Assembly: GCA_963575745.1 (NCBI GenBank)
Contig: CAUYUJ010005747.1
Location: 60,001 to 124,000, forward strand
Source: Prorocentrum cordatum
Lineage: Eukaryota; Sar; Dinophyceae; Prorocentrales; Prorocentraceae
DNA length: 64,000 bases
Direction: 5' to 3'
Position numbers and translations under genes: made by a program. Positions within the stretch are counted from its first letter, which is position 1, and each line of letters begins with the position of its first letter. The notes beneath the pieces were generated by a model. It ran no database searches. It worked only from the letters and a program-made list of their open reading frames with translations, and had not been told where the DNA came from. This document shows positions 11,501 to 21,290 of the stretch, piece after piece.

Positions 11501-12393
11501 TAGCAGGGACCGACACAGAGGTCGGCAGCAGCCTCATGCTGACACTCGGGAGTGGGGCGACCAGCCACACGACAGAGAGTAACAGGACCAGTGCCAGCAG
11601 CAACACGCTCGGGAGCAGCAGCTCTACCGCCCGCGGGGTCGCCACCTGTCCCAGAAGCCGGGCGCTCCCGCCTGGGCCAGCGGGACATCGGACGTCCTCA
11701 GCCGAATTGTACTTCCTCTTCCACCTCCGGAGCTGTGCTGTCCGGGCTGCAGGGGCCTCGGGATCAACGGCGGGGCCCGCGCCATCGCCGCGCAGACGCG
11801 ACTCGTGGCCCACTGCCCCGGCTGGCATCGCCGCGTTCCTCGAAGTAATCCACCGCCTGCTGAACTTGACGCCGCCCGTCCTGGCAGCATTCGTGGCGCG
11901 GGGCCCGCCGCTCGCGGGGCGTCTGGTCTTGGGTTCGGGGGCCCATGCCGCCCTGAGCCCCATATTGGCGACACCAGTGCATGCCGCCTTGGTGCTGTTT
12001 GCGGCGTGCCTCAGCGCCACCCCTCTGGAGTTTCTCAGCTATGGGGCCGTCATTCATGGAGACCCGCTGCAGCGCACCCTGGCCTGTGCCAGTGCTTTGG
12101 CCTTGCGTTCCGATTTCCGCGTCGGCCAACCCTGGCGCGAAACCTTGACGCTAATCGCAACTTTCGGCCTCGGCCCCGCGATGGGGGCTGCTCCAGCTTC
12201 TGTCCGGATGGCGGCGGGTGCCGCTTTCCTCGCGCGCGCGGGGGCTTCGCCCGCCTTCCCAGCCAACGCGCCGCAGCTGGGACCGCAGCCAGTCCCGCAG
12301 ATGGAACAGCAGCAGCAGCAGCAGCAGCAGCAGCCGAGGCCAGCAGCCGCGCAACATCCAGCAGGTGCCCCCCGCCCGCCGGTGACCCTATGA
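10171..12393 (+). CDS. Ser/Thr-rich repeat frame running into a unique hydrophobic C-terminus
   Basis: A 740-codon open frame. Residues 1 to about 480 are the 27-residue Ser/Thr repeats. From about residue 510 it leaves the repeat and reads non-repetitive, Ala/Leu-rich text with protein-like stretches (AFLEVIHRLLNLTPPVLAAF; ALVLFAACLSATPLEFLSYG), then a run of 9-10 Gln near 12,307-12,336 and a TGA stop at 12,391. If the Ser/Thr frame is real, this would be its unique C-terminal domain, perhaps membrane-associated. An overlapping frame (11,805-12,917) is also open, so the choice of frame is uncertain. No family is recognised. Confidence 0.35.
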   Translation: MMSRTPTSSTTTPSTSASSTTDSSKASVTRTTDTSSAITPSTSASSTTESISTSVTSTTETSSTTAPSTSASRTTDSSITFGTSTTDTSSTATPSASASITTKSRTTTVTSTTENSSTTTPNTSASSPTQSTTTGVTSTTETSSTTTPSTSATSMTESSTTTVTSTTETSGNTTPSTSASSTIERIPTSVTSTTETSSITTPGTSASTTTASSITFGTSTTGTSSTATPSASASSTIKNSTTSVTSTTATSSATTPGTFTSSTTESSTARVTSTTETSSTATPSTSATSTTESSTTTVTSTTETNSATTSNGSVSSTTESSTTTVTSTTENSSTTTPSTSASSTTESSAASGTSPNGTSNTNPHSKSASSTSDSGTTSGTSTTGTSNTTTPSTLASSTTECSTSRVTSTTGTSSITTPSATASSTSESSTTTVTSTTARRGSSIAGTDTEVGSSLMLTLGSGATSHTTESNRTSASSNTLGSSSSTARGVATCPRSRALPPGPAGHRTSSAELYFLFHLRSCAVRAAGASGSTAGPAPSPRRRDSWPTAPAGIAAFLEVIHRLLNLTPPVLAAFVARGPPLAGRLVLGSGAHAALSPILATPVHAALVLFAACLSATPLEFLSYGAVIHGDPLQRTLACASALALRSDFRVGQPWRETLTLIATFGLGPAMGAAPASVRMAAGAAFLARAGASPAFPANAPQLGPQPVPQMEQQQQQQQQQPRPAAAQHPAGAPRPPVTL

Positions 12394-13855
12394 TCGTTGA
12401 GGGTGCCCCGCGACCAAGGAGGAGTCGGCTTGCTGGGGGGGTCGGGCGCGCGGGAGGCGGGCGGAGGCGTCGCAGGCGCCCCGCGCCCCCGGGGGGCTCC
12501 ATGTTGGATTTCCCAGGCTGCGCCAAGTGCGCGCACGCGTTACTTGCCCGCGCGCTCACATTCGCGCAAGCGCATCCTAAGAAACTACGATTTGGATCGG
12601 AAGCGGGCGACAGCGGGCATGGGGCGCCTGTCAACGCTGCTTCTGGGAAGCGATTGCTGCTGGCTCGACGCGCGCGATATGCATGTAACGACTTTTGGAG
12701 GACGGGCGCTGCGCCGCCCAATCCAACGCGGCAATGGCGCGGCCCGGGGCGCGCGGCCGTCGCGGCGCACGGCGGTCGACGTGATCGCATGGGGAGCGCG
12801 ATCGGCCGCGCGGCATTTGCGGGCCATTCGGCCGACGCTGCCGGGTCGCCCTCAAACAGCCCGCCAGGAATACGCAAATGCGCAATGCGCCAGCGCGCCG
12901 CCAGGATATCGCCCTGAAAAACAACCTGTTCAATCTGAACGCCGACTGCGCGCCTCGCTGAACCAGCGAAGTCGCGCGGAGCGCCCACGTCGCGGACCCG
13001 CCGCAATGAACTCGCGGGAAAAAGGCCTCTCCCCATGGGTTCTGGCACCGATTCTGGCCTACTTCCCCGTTCTGGCCGATTCTGGTTCCATCGCCGATTC
13101 CTCCTTTGATTCCGCATTGATTCCGTGCTGATTCTTTTGATTCCGCTAGAATCAGGGGTCGCAGTTGTGCCGATTCTGTTTTGATTCTGCACTGATTCCG
13201 TGCTGATTCCTTTGATTCCCCTGTGCCCCGGGGACCATCAGGCCGCGGCCCGAGCCCCCGCCTCGGCGGCATGGTTTTTCCAGGAGCGCGGAAGAGTTTT
13301 GAGGGGGAGGGGGGCGGGGGGGGAGGCGGAGCGGTTTTTGGGGCGCATCGGGCGGCCGAGCCGCAGATTTCCGGGCCCAGTGCGCACGCCCAACATGGCA
13401 GGCGCGGGCGCGCGCGCGAGTTCTCGACCGTCGGCGCATGTGTAAGTTCATGCCCCGCCCCGCGCGCGGGAATGGAAACTTGCGTTGCGGTTTCCCATTG
13501 AACGCGCGGCCGTCGCCCCCCATGCTGCTCAGCGCGAAAAGCGCGCGAGCAGCATGGGGGGCTTTGCGTTCGCGCATGAGAAGCGCGCGGAACCGAACCG
13601 AGCGGTCGGCGGCGCCCGCTCCTGCGCCGCGCGCGAGGCCATCGCGTCAGCGCGGGAGGCTACAAGGGCCTGGGCCGTCGCCCTGGGGCGCGGGCACAGC
13701 GCGAGGCCCGCGCGGGTCTCTCGCGCCAAACATGCGCAACAAGGTCGGCCCGCCCGCCGGCCGGCGCTCGCGGGCGGCGCGACGCCGGCGCCGACTGCGA
13801 GGCCGACTGGGCCCGGAGGATTCCTGAGAGTCCCGGGAAGGGGCAGCGGGCCGCG
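12394..13855. other. GC-rich spacer with short GATTCCG repeats
   Basis: No convincing gene. It is very rich in CGCG. A cluster of GATTCCG/GATTCTG heptamers lies at about 13,050-13,215 and reads as IRN/ESK-type text on the minus strand. Several frames are open only because of composition. It also contains the hairpin listed separately. Confidence 0.6.
13515..13562. other. near-perfect hairpin (16-bp arms)
   Basis: Left arm 13,515-13,530 (GCCCCCCATGCTGCTC) is exactly the reverse complement of right arm 13,547-13,562. Inside, GCGC at 13,532-13,535 pairs with GCGC at 13,541-13,544 around a GAAAA loop, leaving a one-versus-two-nucleotide internal mismatch. It could be a structured RNA, a cruciform, or a small foldback element; no neighbouring transcript is evident. 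Confidence 0.85.
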
Positions 13856-14320
13856 ATGGAATCGGCGCGGTCGCTGGCGCCCCCCCCGCGCCCGCCTCCC
13901 CCTGCAAGCCGACTCCTCCTACCGCGACCCCCCGCGGAGCCGCGGGGACCGGCGGCCGTGCACCAACCAGCTGATGCTCATGATCCGGATGCGGATCCCA
14001 TGGCCGTGGAGCCCCCGCCTCCTCCCCCAGCGGAGTGGGGAGTCGATGTGATGGGGCACCGGCGGGCGTGCGCCTGTTATGGCCCAGCTTGCCGCGAACC
14101 TTTTTCCAAAGGCGATCTGCGAGCTTTCCGCCCGCGACAGACTGGGGCCCACCGCCAATGCTTTCATCCAGGCTGCGCGGAGGGAGGCCTCGGCCCCATC
14201 GAGGAGGTAGAGGGGGCGGCGGCGCTGCAGCCAGAACGTCTGGAAGAGCTACGCCCACACTGTGACCGACTGGGGCGGCCGACCCGAGACGAGTTCTTGG
14301 CCGCTCAGCGGGCTAAGTAG
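13856..14320 (+). pseudogene. R2-type LINE: N-terminal Cys/His (zinc-finger-like) segment
   Basis: A 154-codon open segment. After a Pro/Ala-rich start, residues 72-107 carry C-x-C-x4-C, then G-A-H-R-x-C-F-H-P-x-C (Cys72, Cys74, Cys79, His99, Cys102, His104, Cys107), a plausible zinc-binding module for nucleic-acid recognition. It resembles PARP-like or C2HC fingers at the start of some R2-like elements, but the exact class is unclear. The remainder (EELRPHCDRLGRPTRDEFLA) looks like natural protein. It ends at TAG 14,318-14,320; the next protein-like text is in another frame, so a frameshift lies between about 14,300 and 14,400. Confidence 0.6.
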
Positions 14321-14387
14321 GCGGCGACGCACTCGTGCAGCCCCTGCCGCGCGGGCGGGGGCAGCCCGCGCGCCCCGAGAAGAGGGC

Positions 14388-14828
14388 AGCGACAATGAGG
14401 CCAACACCGGCTTCGCGGGCCAAGACGCGCAGGGGGGCGCCGACTCCGCGACGCAGGCCCTTCTCAACCTGGCGTGGTGGGACGGCATGACCTACGACGA
14501 CTTGGCCACCGACGTCCGCACGTTGGGTCGCGTGCCAGGGCCCTTGACGCACTCGCTGGCCCTCTTGCGCGGAGCTGTCGCGACCGCTTTCGCGATCGCC
14601 GTGGAGTCCGCGGACGCCGACGCGGCCGAGAGAGCAGGCAAACTACACACCTGCTTCGACCGGATCCTCCTCTTCCGCCCGAACAGAGGGCGCGGCGGGC
14701 GGAGCACGAAGAACCAAGGCGGGCCCGCTCGGGTCCTCACCCGCCGGATCCGGCTGGATTGGAAGGGAGATTGGGGCGCCCTGTGGCGGGAGGCCAATGC
14801 CGCCGCAGGCGCCGCGCCTGCAGGGCGC
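14388..14828 (+). pseudogene. R2-type LINE: linker segment before the RT
   Basis: Protein-like text in the frame open from 14,262 to 14,939, beginning about DNEANTGFAGQDA and running through TQALLNLAWWDGMTYDDLA to RRIRLDWKGDWGALWREA. No catalytic motif is visible. It probably corresponds to the region between the DNA-binding motif and the RT fingers. From about 14,828 this frame becomes Arg/Pro-rich nonsense, while the adjacent frame takes up PENTPKDTARAVEAFLADGL, so a one- or two-base indel is placed there. Confidence 0.6.
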
Positions 14829-15855
14829 GCGCGCCAGAGAACACCCCCAAGGACACGGCGCGGGCCGTCGAGGCTTTCTTGGCGGACGGGTTGGTCTCCA
14901 AGGCCCTCGGCTTGGCCACCCGGCCCGCTCCGCTGGTGACCGAAGCCAGCGCGCAGCCGGAGTTGCAGGCCCTCTTCCCGGCGGGCACTCCCGCCACGGC
15001 TGGGCCCCGGCAGGAGGTCGACGTGGAGACGGTCAACAAATTGGTTCACGAGGTGAAGTCGGCCATTCGTAAGGCTCCCAAGCGGTCCGGCCCGGGGCCC
15101 AATGGTTCCCGTTTCGAGCATTGGCAGACCCTTCAGGACGATGTCGAGGCGCTGGAGGCCAACGCCCGGGTCGCCGTCCTCCTCCTCCTGGGGGGCCTCC
15201 CTGACGCCTACACCACTGCTAACCTGGGAGCTCGCCTTCTCGCTCTCCGGAAGAAGAACGGGCGTCTTCGCCCGGTGGCGTGCGGGAGCGTCGTGCGCCG
15301 TCTCGCCGCCAAAGCGGCGCGCGCAGTGTTCCAGGAGGAGATCAAGGCTGCGCGTGGCTCGCACCAGTATGCGGTGAGTAGGCAGGCGGGCTGCGAACTG
15401 GTCCACAAGTGCGTGCCTGCGCTGGCTGAATCCCTTCCCTCAGCTGCCGTGCTCGCGTTCGACGCCTCCAACGCGTTCAACGCGATCCCGCGCCAGAATG
15501 TCCTCGCCACCGTGGCCAGGCGTGCCCCTGCTCTCCTCGGCGTGGCCAACGCGTGGCTCACCCGAGAAACGACCCACACCTACTGGCCCCGCGACGGCGC
15601 GGCGCTGCCGGTGCGGGCGCGGACCGGGGTGGACCAGGGCTGCCCGTTCTCCCCGGGGCTCTTCGCCATCGGAATTGTCGACGCCTTGTCCCGGGCCGAC
15701 GCGAGACTGAAGCGCCTGCACCCCTCGGCTCGCATCTTCTCCTACTTAGATGACGTGGTGGCTGTGGTGCCCACGGGTCTGGCGGCCCAAACGTGCGAGA
15801 TCGTGCAGGAGGAGCTGGCGGCGGCCGGGCTACCGTTGCACCCTGACAAGACGCG
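14829..15855 (+). pseudogene. R2-type LINE: reverse transcriptase domain
   Basis: The RT core sits in the frame open 14,474-16,075. Visible motifs: fingers KRSGPGPNGSRFEHW and RPVACGSVVRRL, motif A LAFDASNAFNAIPR (Asp codon at about 15,461), motif B GVDQGCPFSPGLFAIGI, motif C SYLDDVV (Asp-Asp at about 15,749-15,754), and the following GLPLHPDKTR. All catalytic aspartates are present, so the RT itself looks intact. After PDKTR the frame turns to Arg/Pro/Ser nonsense and the neighbouring frame continues with ALPQQLEARRVPALTVLRN, which places a single-base-type frameshift near 15,850-15,860. The true start is not the Met at 14,474, since text before about 14,829 in this frame is not protein-like. 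Confidence 0.85.
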
Positions 15856-17310
15856 CAAGCGTGGGCGCCCGCCCAAGGCGCGGCGCTGCCGCAGCAGCTG
15901 GAGGCGCGCCGGGTCCCCGCCCTCACGGTGCTCAGGAACCCGGTATCGTGGTACGACCGCGACGACGACGAGGAAGGACGACTCCCTGTTCACGGCACGA
16001 CTGACGGACGCGAAGTCCTCGACAAGACGCGGCGCTTCCTGCGGCACTGGCGACAGCTGCGGGACAACGGGCTGACAGCCGAGGGTGCCCGCGCACTCCT
16101 GCGCACATATGCTGAGGGGTGCGCTACTCATTTGCTCCGGACCAACTATGAGACCGCCTGGGCGGCGCAGCTGGATGACCTTCTGCGGGGCGCCTACGAA
16201 GAGTTCGCCGGCTTCGCCTTCGACGCCTCCCAGCGCGAGCAGGCCAGACTGGGATTGTCCGACGGGGGCTGCGCTTTCCCGTCAGCACGGGACACGGCTG
16301 CGCGCGCGTACCTGGGCAGCTGGGCCCTCGTCCTCCCCGGCGTTGCCGCTTGCCTCGGGGTCACCTCCCTAGAAAGCTTTCGGTCCAAGTGCCCGCGCGT
16401 CGCCCGGGACATGAGGAGCGCAGAAACCGAGCTGGACGCCCAAGGGGCGAAGGAGGGCCCCACTAGCTGGGGGAACTGCTTGACAGAGCCACGAGCCAAG
16501 CTACAGGGCTACTGGGCCAAGCGCACTTCCGAGCACAGGCGGAGACAGTTGCTGCAAACCCTTGGCGAAGACGACCGGCTCGCCCTCCGCGAGAGCAGCG
16601 GGACCTCGGCGGGGAGTTGGCTTCTCCCGCGCCAGGAAGGGGACGCGCCGATCCCTGACGCCCACTTCCACGTGGGCCCGCGCATGCGCCTCCGAGCTGA
16701 CGTCTGCACACCAGGGGCGGCTTGCCAGCACCGCAAGCGAGACGGCACGATATGTGGTGCGCCCCTGGACCCCAAGGGCTGGCACCCCTTGAAATGCGGC
16801 TGCGGAGGCTCTCGCGACCACCGCCACAACAGCCTCTGAGACTGGAGTGCGCCCTTCCACCAGGCGCAGACGGGCCACATGGCGGTCACCGAGAAGCGTG
16901 TCCCTGCGTGGGACCGTGTGGACCCAGTCACCGTGGAGCTGGAAGAAACCCGCCTCGACGTGGCTACCCGCGACGCGACCTCTGGACAGCCTATCTATGT
17001 TGACTGGTCTGTCACCTGCGCACACTCTGACAACCTCGAGCGCAGGTGGGCAAGATCCAACAATGACGGGCTGGCCGCGTCGCAGGCGGTGGGCGTCAAA
17101 CGGAACCGCTACCCCCCCTCGGGCGGCGAGCTGGTCCCAGCTGTCCTGGAGACGGGAGGGCGGCCGGCGGATGAGCTCGTCTCATTTGTCCGCTCGTACG
17201 GAAAATATTTGCCTGAAGCAGAGCGGTCAGCGGTCATCGCCACCGCGTGGCGCCGCATCCAGCGCACGTTGGTTGTGGGCAACGCCGAGATGATTCTCAG
17301 TGCGTGCTAA
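15856..17310 (+). pseudogene. R2-type LINE: thumb, Cys/His motif and restriction-like endonuclease
   Basis: One frame throughout. After the thumb region (RFLRHWRQLRDNGLTAEGA) comes a Cys/His cluster (C-x4-C-x8-CGAPLD-x3-WHPLKC-x-C-GG-x4-HRHN) at about 16,708-16,833, followed by TGA at 16,837-16,839 and, without frame change, GHMAVTEKRVPAWDRV. The endonuclease core then shows RLDVAT, YVDWSVTC and GVKRNRY, compatible with the PD-(D/E)xK fold of R2-type nucleases (Asp, Asp, Lys). Normal stop at 17,308. The TGA stands where Arg is usual in this motif as I recall it (RHN-x2-R-D), so a CGA-to-TGA change at a CpG is the simplest cause. As it stands the endonuclease would not be made without readthrough. 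Confidence 0.8.
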
Positions 17311-17590
17311 ATGACCCACCAGCACTACGACCACCACGGCCACCACGACCACCACGACCACCACGACCACCACCAGCTGGGCCGCCCGGACCGCCACGGC
17401 CACGACCACCAAGACCACAACGACCACCAATGACCACCACGATCACCGCGAGCATCACGGCCACCACCAGGCCGGCCGTCAGCATTAAAACCACTACCAC
17501 TACGACCACCACGGCCACCACGGCCACCACGACGACCAGCAGCTCGACCACTACCGGCTCGACCACCACGACCACGGCTTCCGTGGCCAC
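17311..17590 (+). repeat. CCACGA / CCACCACGAC minisatellite
   Basis: Degenerate 6- and 9-mers of CCACGACCA follow the LINE stop directly. The tract may represent the element's repetitive 3' tail or the target. Plus frames read His/Asp- or Thr/Pro-rich. Confidence 0.85.
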
Positions 17591-17832
17591 CTTGGCTGCC
17601 CGCCCGCCCACCGCGACGGCCCCCGCCCCCCGGCCCCTTCCCCTTCCCCTCCCGGCCGCACCTGCTGCTCCCCTCCTCCTGCTCACCCCCCCACAGAGGG
17701 CGCGGGCAGCCTTCGGCCCGCGTCGCATCCCAGGGCCTGCCTCAAGACGAGGCTGGCCCGGGGCGCACTGGACCGTGGACGGTCCCCCTCTGGGCGGCCT
17801 CCAGAGAGCCAGTGGGGGCGCCATCCCCGCGA
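17591..17832. other. GC-rich spacer, no gene seen
   Basis: C-rich unique sequence between two simple repeats. Open frames are compositional. Confidence 0.5.
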
Positions 17833-17990
17833 CTGGCGGGGGAGGAGGAGGAGGGGAGGGAGGGAGGGAGGGAGGGAGGGGAAGGAGGAAGGAGGAGGAG
17901 GAGGAGGAGGAGGAGGAGGAGGAGGAGGAGGAGGGAAGGGGAGGGAGGAGGGAGGAGGAGGGAGGAGAAGGAGGAGGAAGGCGGAGGCGG
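17833..17990 (+). repeat. GGA purine tract
   Basis: Near-pure (GGA)n/(GGGA)n on the plus strand; a potential triplex- or quadruplex-forming tract. Confidence 0.9.
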
Positions 17991-18724
17991 AGGGTCCAAA
18001 TCCGGATCATGTAGAGTCCGATCCGCAGGACCAGTCGAAAAAATGCAATCCGCGGATCGGGCTATGCAGACCTCGCGCAGCCTCATATGTCTATCGGGGA
18101 GGGCGGGACACCTGTTCACATCTGTTTCGGTGTGCCCGAAACCCGCGTCCGATGTTTTTTTTCCGAACGCGACACGGTGCGATCGAACATCTTTGGCGGC
18201 GCGCACAAGGGGGGGGAGGGGGGGAGGGCTTCTTAGAAGCACCCTGTTTCTTAGAAGGCGCAAGCCCCTGTATCTACAGATCAGGCCCGCGCCTGCTGAG
18301 AAGCAGGGGTGCTGCTACCTCCGCCCCCCTGCCCCACCCCCCTTCTGCGCATGGCTGACATTTTCGTTCGGAGCCAAAACGGGTTTTCATCCTGTCACGA
18401 TTTCGGGCACACCACGCTGTTGTCGATCACGAGATCGGGCGCGCGTTCGGCCACACATTTTTCCGGTCACGTGCACTTCTGGCCGACCAGGCGCCGCGAG
18501 AAATGCGATCCGCACATTGGACTCTGCAAATCCGCTGAGGCCGATGCCCTCCACGTCGGGGTCGCCCCCGTGGGAGTCCTGGGCCCGCGCGGCGCCAGGC
18601 AGGGGCAGACGCAGAGGCGCCTGGGATGGCGCTCGGGGTCTCCCTCGGCGAGTCCCTCGGGGCCTGCGGACGCCTCCTCCGTGAGATGTGGAGCGAGGGG
18701 CTTCCCGCAGGCTAGATGTTTGTC
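17991..18724. other. unique spacer, no gene seen
   Basis: Mixed-composition sequence with no frame showing protein-like text and no recognisable RNA gene. Confidence 0.5.
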
Positions 18725-19225
18725 CAGATCCACTGCGCCAGATGGCCTCCAAAACGCATCCAAAACGGCCAACATGGCCTCCAAGACGGCTCAGATGGCC
18801 CCAGTATGCCTCCAAGATGGCCCAAGATGCGTCCAAGATGGCCTAAGATAGCCTCACGATGGTTCGAGGCGGCCCAAGAGGCCCCCAAGAGCCCCCCAAG
18901 ACGCCTCCAAGAGGTCCTCCAGGAGGGCGGGCCCGAAGAGGCCAAAATCATTGATGTTCCTTAGATTGCTGAAGGATGTTGGCACTCGCTTCTTTTCGGC
19001 CTTCCGAAGACCTCAAGACGGCCCCAGAGGCCCCCGAGATCGCCCCCAAATCGCTCACGAGGCCCAAGATGGCCCCAAAAACCTCCAGGAAGGCCCCAAG
19101 AGGGCCCCAAGACGGCGAATGAGGCCTCCAAGACGGACCCGAAGCGGGCCAATAGGGCCCCAAATCGGTTCAGAGAGGCACCCGAGACGGCCCCCGACGG
19201 CGTCAGACGGGCCAGGAACGCCATG
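18725..19225 (+). repeat. degenerate CCAAGATGGCC repeat
   Basis: An irregular 9-12-bp repeat around the core CC-AAGA-(T/C)GGCC (CCAAGATGGCC, CCAAGACGGCC, CCCAAGAGGCC) fills about 500 bp. Minus-strand frames read LGGHLGRL-type text only because of the repeat. Confidence 0.8.
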
Positions 19226-19271
19226 AGTCGGCCAAACAAGCCCCTGAGACTTCCTCCTTTCCGCCCTCCTC

Positions 19272-19334
19272 CCCCTCGTCCCTCGTCCCTCGTCCCTCGT
19301 CCCTCGTCCCTCGTCCCTCGTCCCTCGTCCCTCC
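19272..19334 (+). repeat. CGTCCCT heptamer repeat
   Basis: About eight perfect head-to-tail copies of CTCGTCC, distinct from the triplet repeats that follow. Confidence 0.9.
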
Positions 19335-20298
19335 TCCTCCGCCTCCTCCTCCTCCTCCTCCTCTTCCTCCTCGTCCTCGTCCTCGTCCTCGTCCCCCCCC
19401 CTCCCGCTCCCCCCTGCCCCCCCCCCTCCTCCCCCCCACTCCCCCTCCTCCTCCTCCTCCCCGTCCCTCTCCCCCCCCCCTCCTCCTCCTCCTCCTCCTC
19501 CTCCTCCTCCTCCTTATTATTATTATTCTTCTTCTTCTTCTTATTATTCTTCTTCTTCTTCTTCTTCTTATTATTATTATTCTTCTTATTCTTATTATTA
19601 TTATTCTGCTTCTTATTCGTCTTCTTCTTAGTCTTATTCTTCTTATTATTCTTCTTCTTCTTCTTATTATTCTTCTTATTATTATTATTCTTCTTATTCT
19701 TATTATTATTATTCTGCTTCTTATTCGTCTTCTTCTTAGTCTTATTCTTCTTATTATTCTTCTTCTTCTTCTTATTATTATGTGTATTCTTCTTATTTGT
19801 CTTGTTCTTCTTATTATTCTTCTTCTTATTATTATTCTTCTTATTATTCTGCTTATTCTTATTATTCTTATTCTTCGTCTTCTTATTATTATCCTTCTTA
19901 TTATGATTCTTATTCTTATTCGTCTTCTTCTTATTATTATTCGTTTTCTTCTTCTTCTTCGTCTTATTCTTCTTCTTCTTCGTCTTCTTCTTCTTCGTAT
20001 TAGTCTTCTTCTTCTTCTTGGTCTTCTTATTATTCTTCTTATCATTATTATTATTCTTCTTCTTCTTTTTCTTCTTATTCTTATTATTCTTCTTCTTATT
20101 CTTCTTCTTCTTCTTCTTCTTCTGCTGCTGTTTCTGCTTCTTCTTCTTATTATTATTATTCTTCTGCTTCTGCTTCTGCTTCTTCTTCTTCTTCTTCTTC
20201 CTCCTCCTCCTCCTCCTCCTCCTCCTCCTCCTCCTCCTCCTCCTCCTCTCATCATAATCATCCATCATCAGCATCATCAGCATCAGCATCAGCATCAG

Positions 20299-20336
<38 letters not shown>

Positions 20337-20337
20337 G

Positions 20338-20381
<44 letters not shown>

Positions 20382-20427
20382 GCATCTCATCATCATCATC
20401 ATCATCACCATCATCATCATGATCATG

Positions 20428-20480
<53 letters not shown>

Positions 20481-20512
20481 TCATCTCATCCTCGTCCTCC
20501 TCCTCCTCTTCC

Positions 20513-20544
<32 letters not shown>

Positions 20545-20652
20545 CTTCTCCTCCTCCTCCTCCTCCCCCTCCCCCTCCTCCTCCCCCTCCTCCTCCTCTT
20601 CCTCAATCCCCTCCCCCTCCTCCACCTCCTCCTCCTCCTCCTCCTCCTCCTC
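19335..20652 (+). repeat. 1.3-kb compound triplet-repeat block
   Basis: Successive blocks on the plus strand: C-rich/TCC to about 19,512; TTA/TTC mixtures 19,513-20,200; TCC 20,200-20,247; CAT 20,248-20,478; TCC 20,480-20,652. Triplet phase is kept almost throughout, so minus frames read long Lys/Asn, Asp, Met, Arg and Glu runs. I do not regard these as genes. A 108-bp unit (36 triplets) inside the TTA/TTC part is tandemly duplicated (the motif CTGCTTCTTATTCGTC recurs at 19,606 and 19,714). Confidence 0.95.
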
Positions 20653-21290
20653 CGCCAATCACTTCTCGGATTGCCGTCGTCACAATAAAGGACGTGGACA
20701 ACCGTGGCATCAGCATGTGCGCAGCACGTTTTCACCATCGAACCAAACAATACATCAGTGGCGAATGCTTTCCCGTTTCCTTTCTCGCACAATCCATTCG
20801 GTAACGTGACGAGGTGCACCATCTGAAAGTAAGTGGCTTGACCAAAACGGTCTTGAACCAAAGGGTCTCGACCCTCCGATCCCCGACACCCGCACGAAAC
20901 CCGCCCCCCGTTCAGGACCCGTCCACTGCACGAAACTTCAGCTTAGGCTGACAGTCGTTCGTCTATCACGGCACCTCTCGCTATAACAGTCCCGCTCCTC
21001 ATTCAACCGCCTCATGCTCCAATTGCTCCTGCTCTTCATCCCGTGCCGTGTCCATCGTGTCCCCCTCCTTCTCATCGTCCGTTTGTTCCTCCTCCCCCTG
21101 GATGAATACGTAGATACACACAGAGGTGGCTGTTTTTCGGGTAGCCTGTCGATGCTAGATCGCTCCTGCTACCTGGCGAAGCGCATCTGTTGGTTTCTTC
21201 ACAGCTTCGGCGCTAGTTACGGAACCTCCCACGAGCTGCGGAAGAGTTCCAAATTGCGACCGCTGAAAGGAGCAGCGAAAAAGAAACTGG
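20653..21290. other. unique spacer, no gene seen
   Basis: Lower-GC unique sequence between the triplet block and the gene on the minus strand. It is the likely downstream flank of that gene. No motif is recognised. Confidence 0.5.

Larger units (their letters stand above)
13856..17310 (+). mobile_element. R2-type non-LTR retrotransposon, broken copy
   Basis: The element is recognised from its domain order: N-terminal Cys/His motif, reverse transcriptase, C-terminal Cys/His motif, restriction-like endonuclease. That order is typical of the R2/NeSL/CRE type of LINE, which nick a target with a single-ORF enzyme and prime reverse transcription there. The single ORF is now spread over four consecutive frame segments with one extra in-frame TGA. 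The 5' limit is unclear (the first Met used is at 13,856, the first motif at about 14,069). The 3' limit is a stop at 17,308-17,310, followed at once by a CCACGA minisatellite. No target-site duplication was found. Confidence 0.85.

Noticed and set aside
8256-12020. Minus-strand 1,254-codon Val/Leu-rich open frame
   Set aside because: It mirrors the 81-bp repeat; its text is an endless VLLVSVVLVTLVVLLSVVLL-type cycle without loops or charged breaks. Open frames on this strand follow from a repeat unit divisible by three.
19203-20688. Long frames of poly-Lys/Asn, poly-Asp, poly-Met, poly-Leu on both strands
   Set aside because: Direct translation of triplet microsatellites with no unique protein text.
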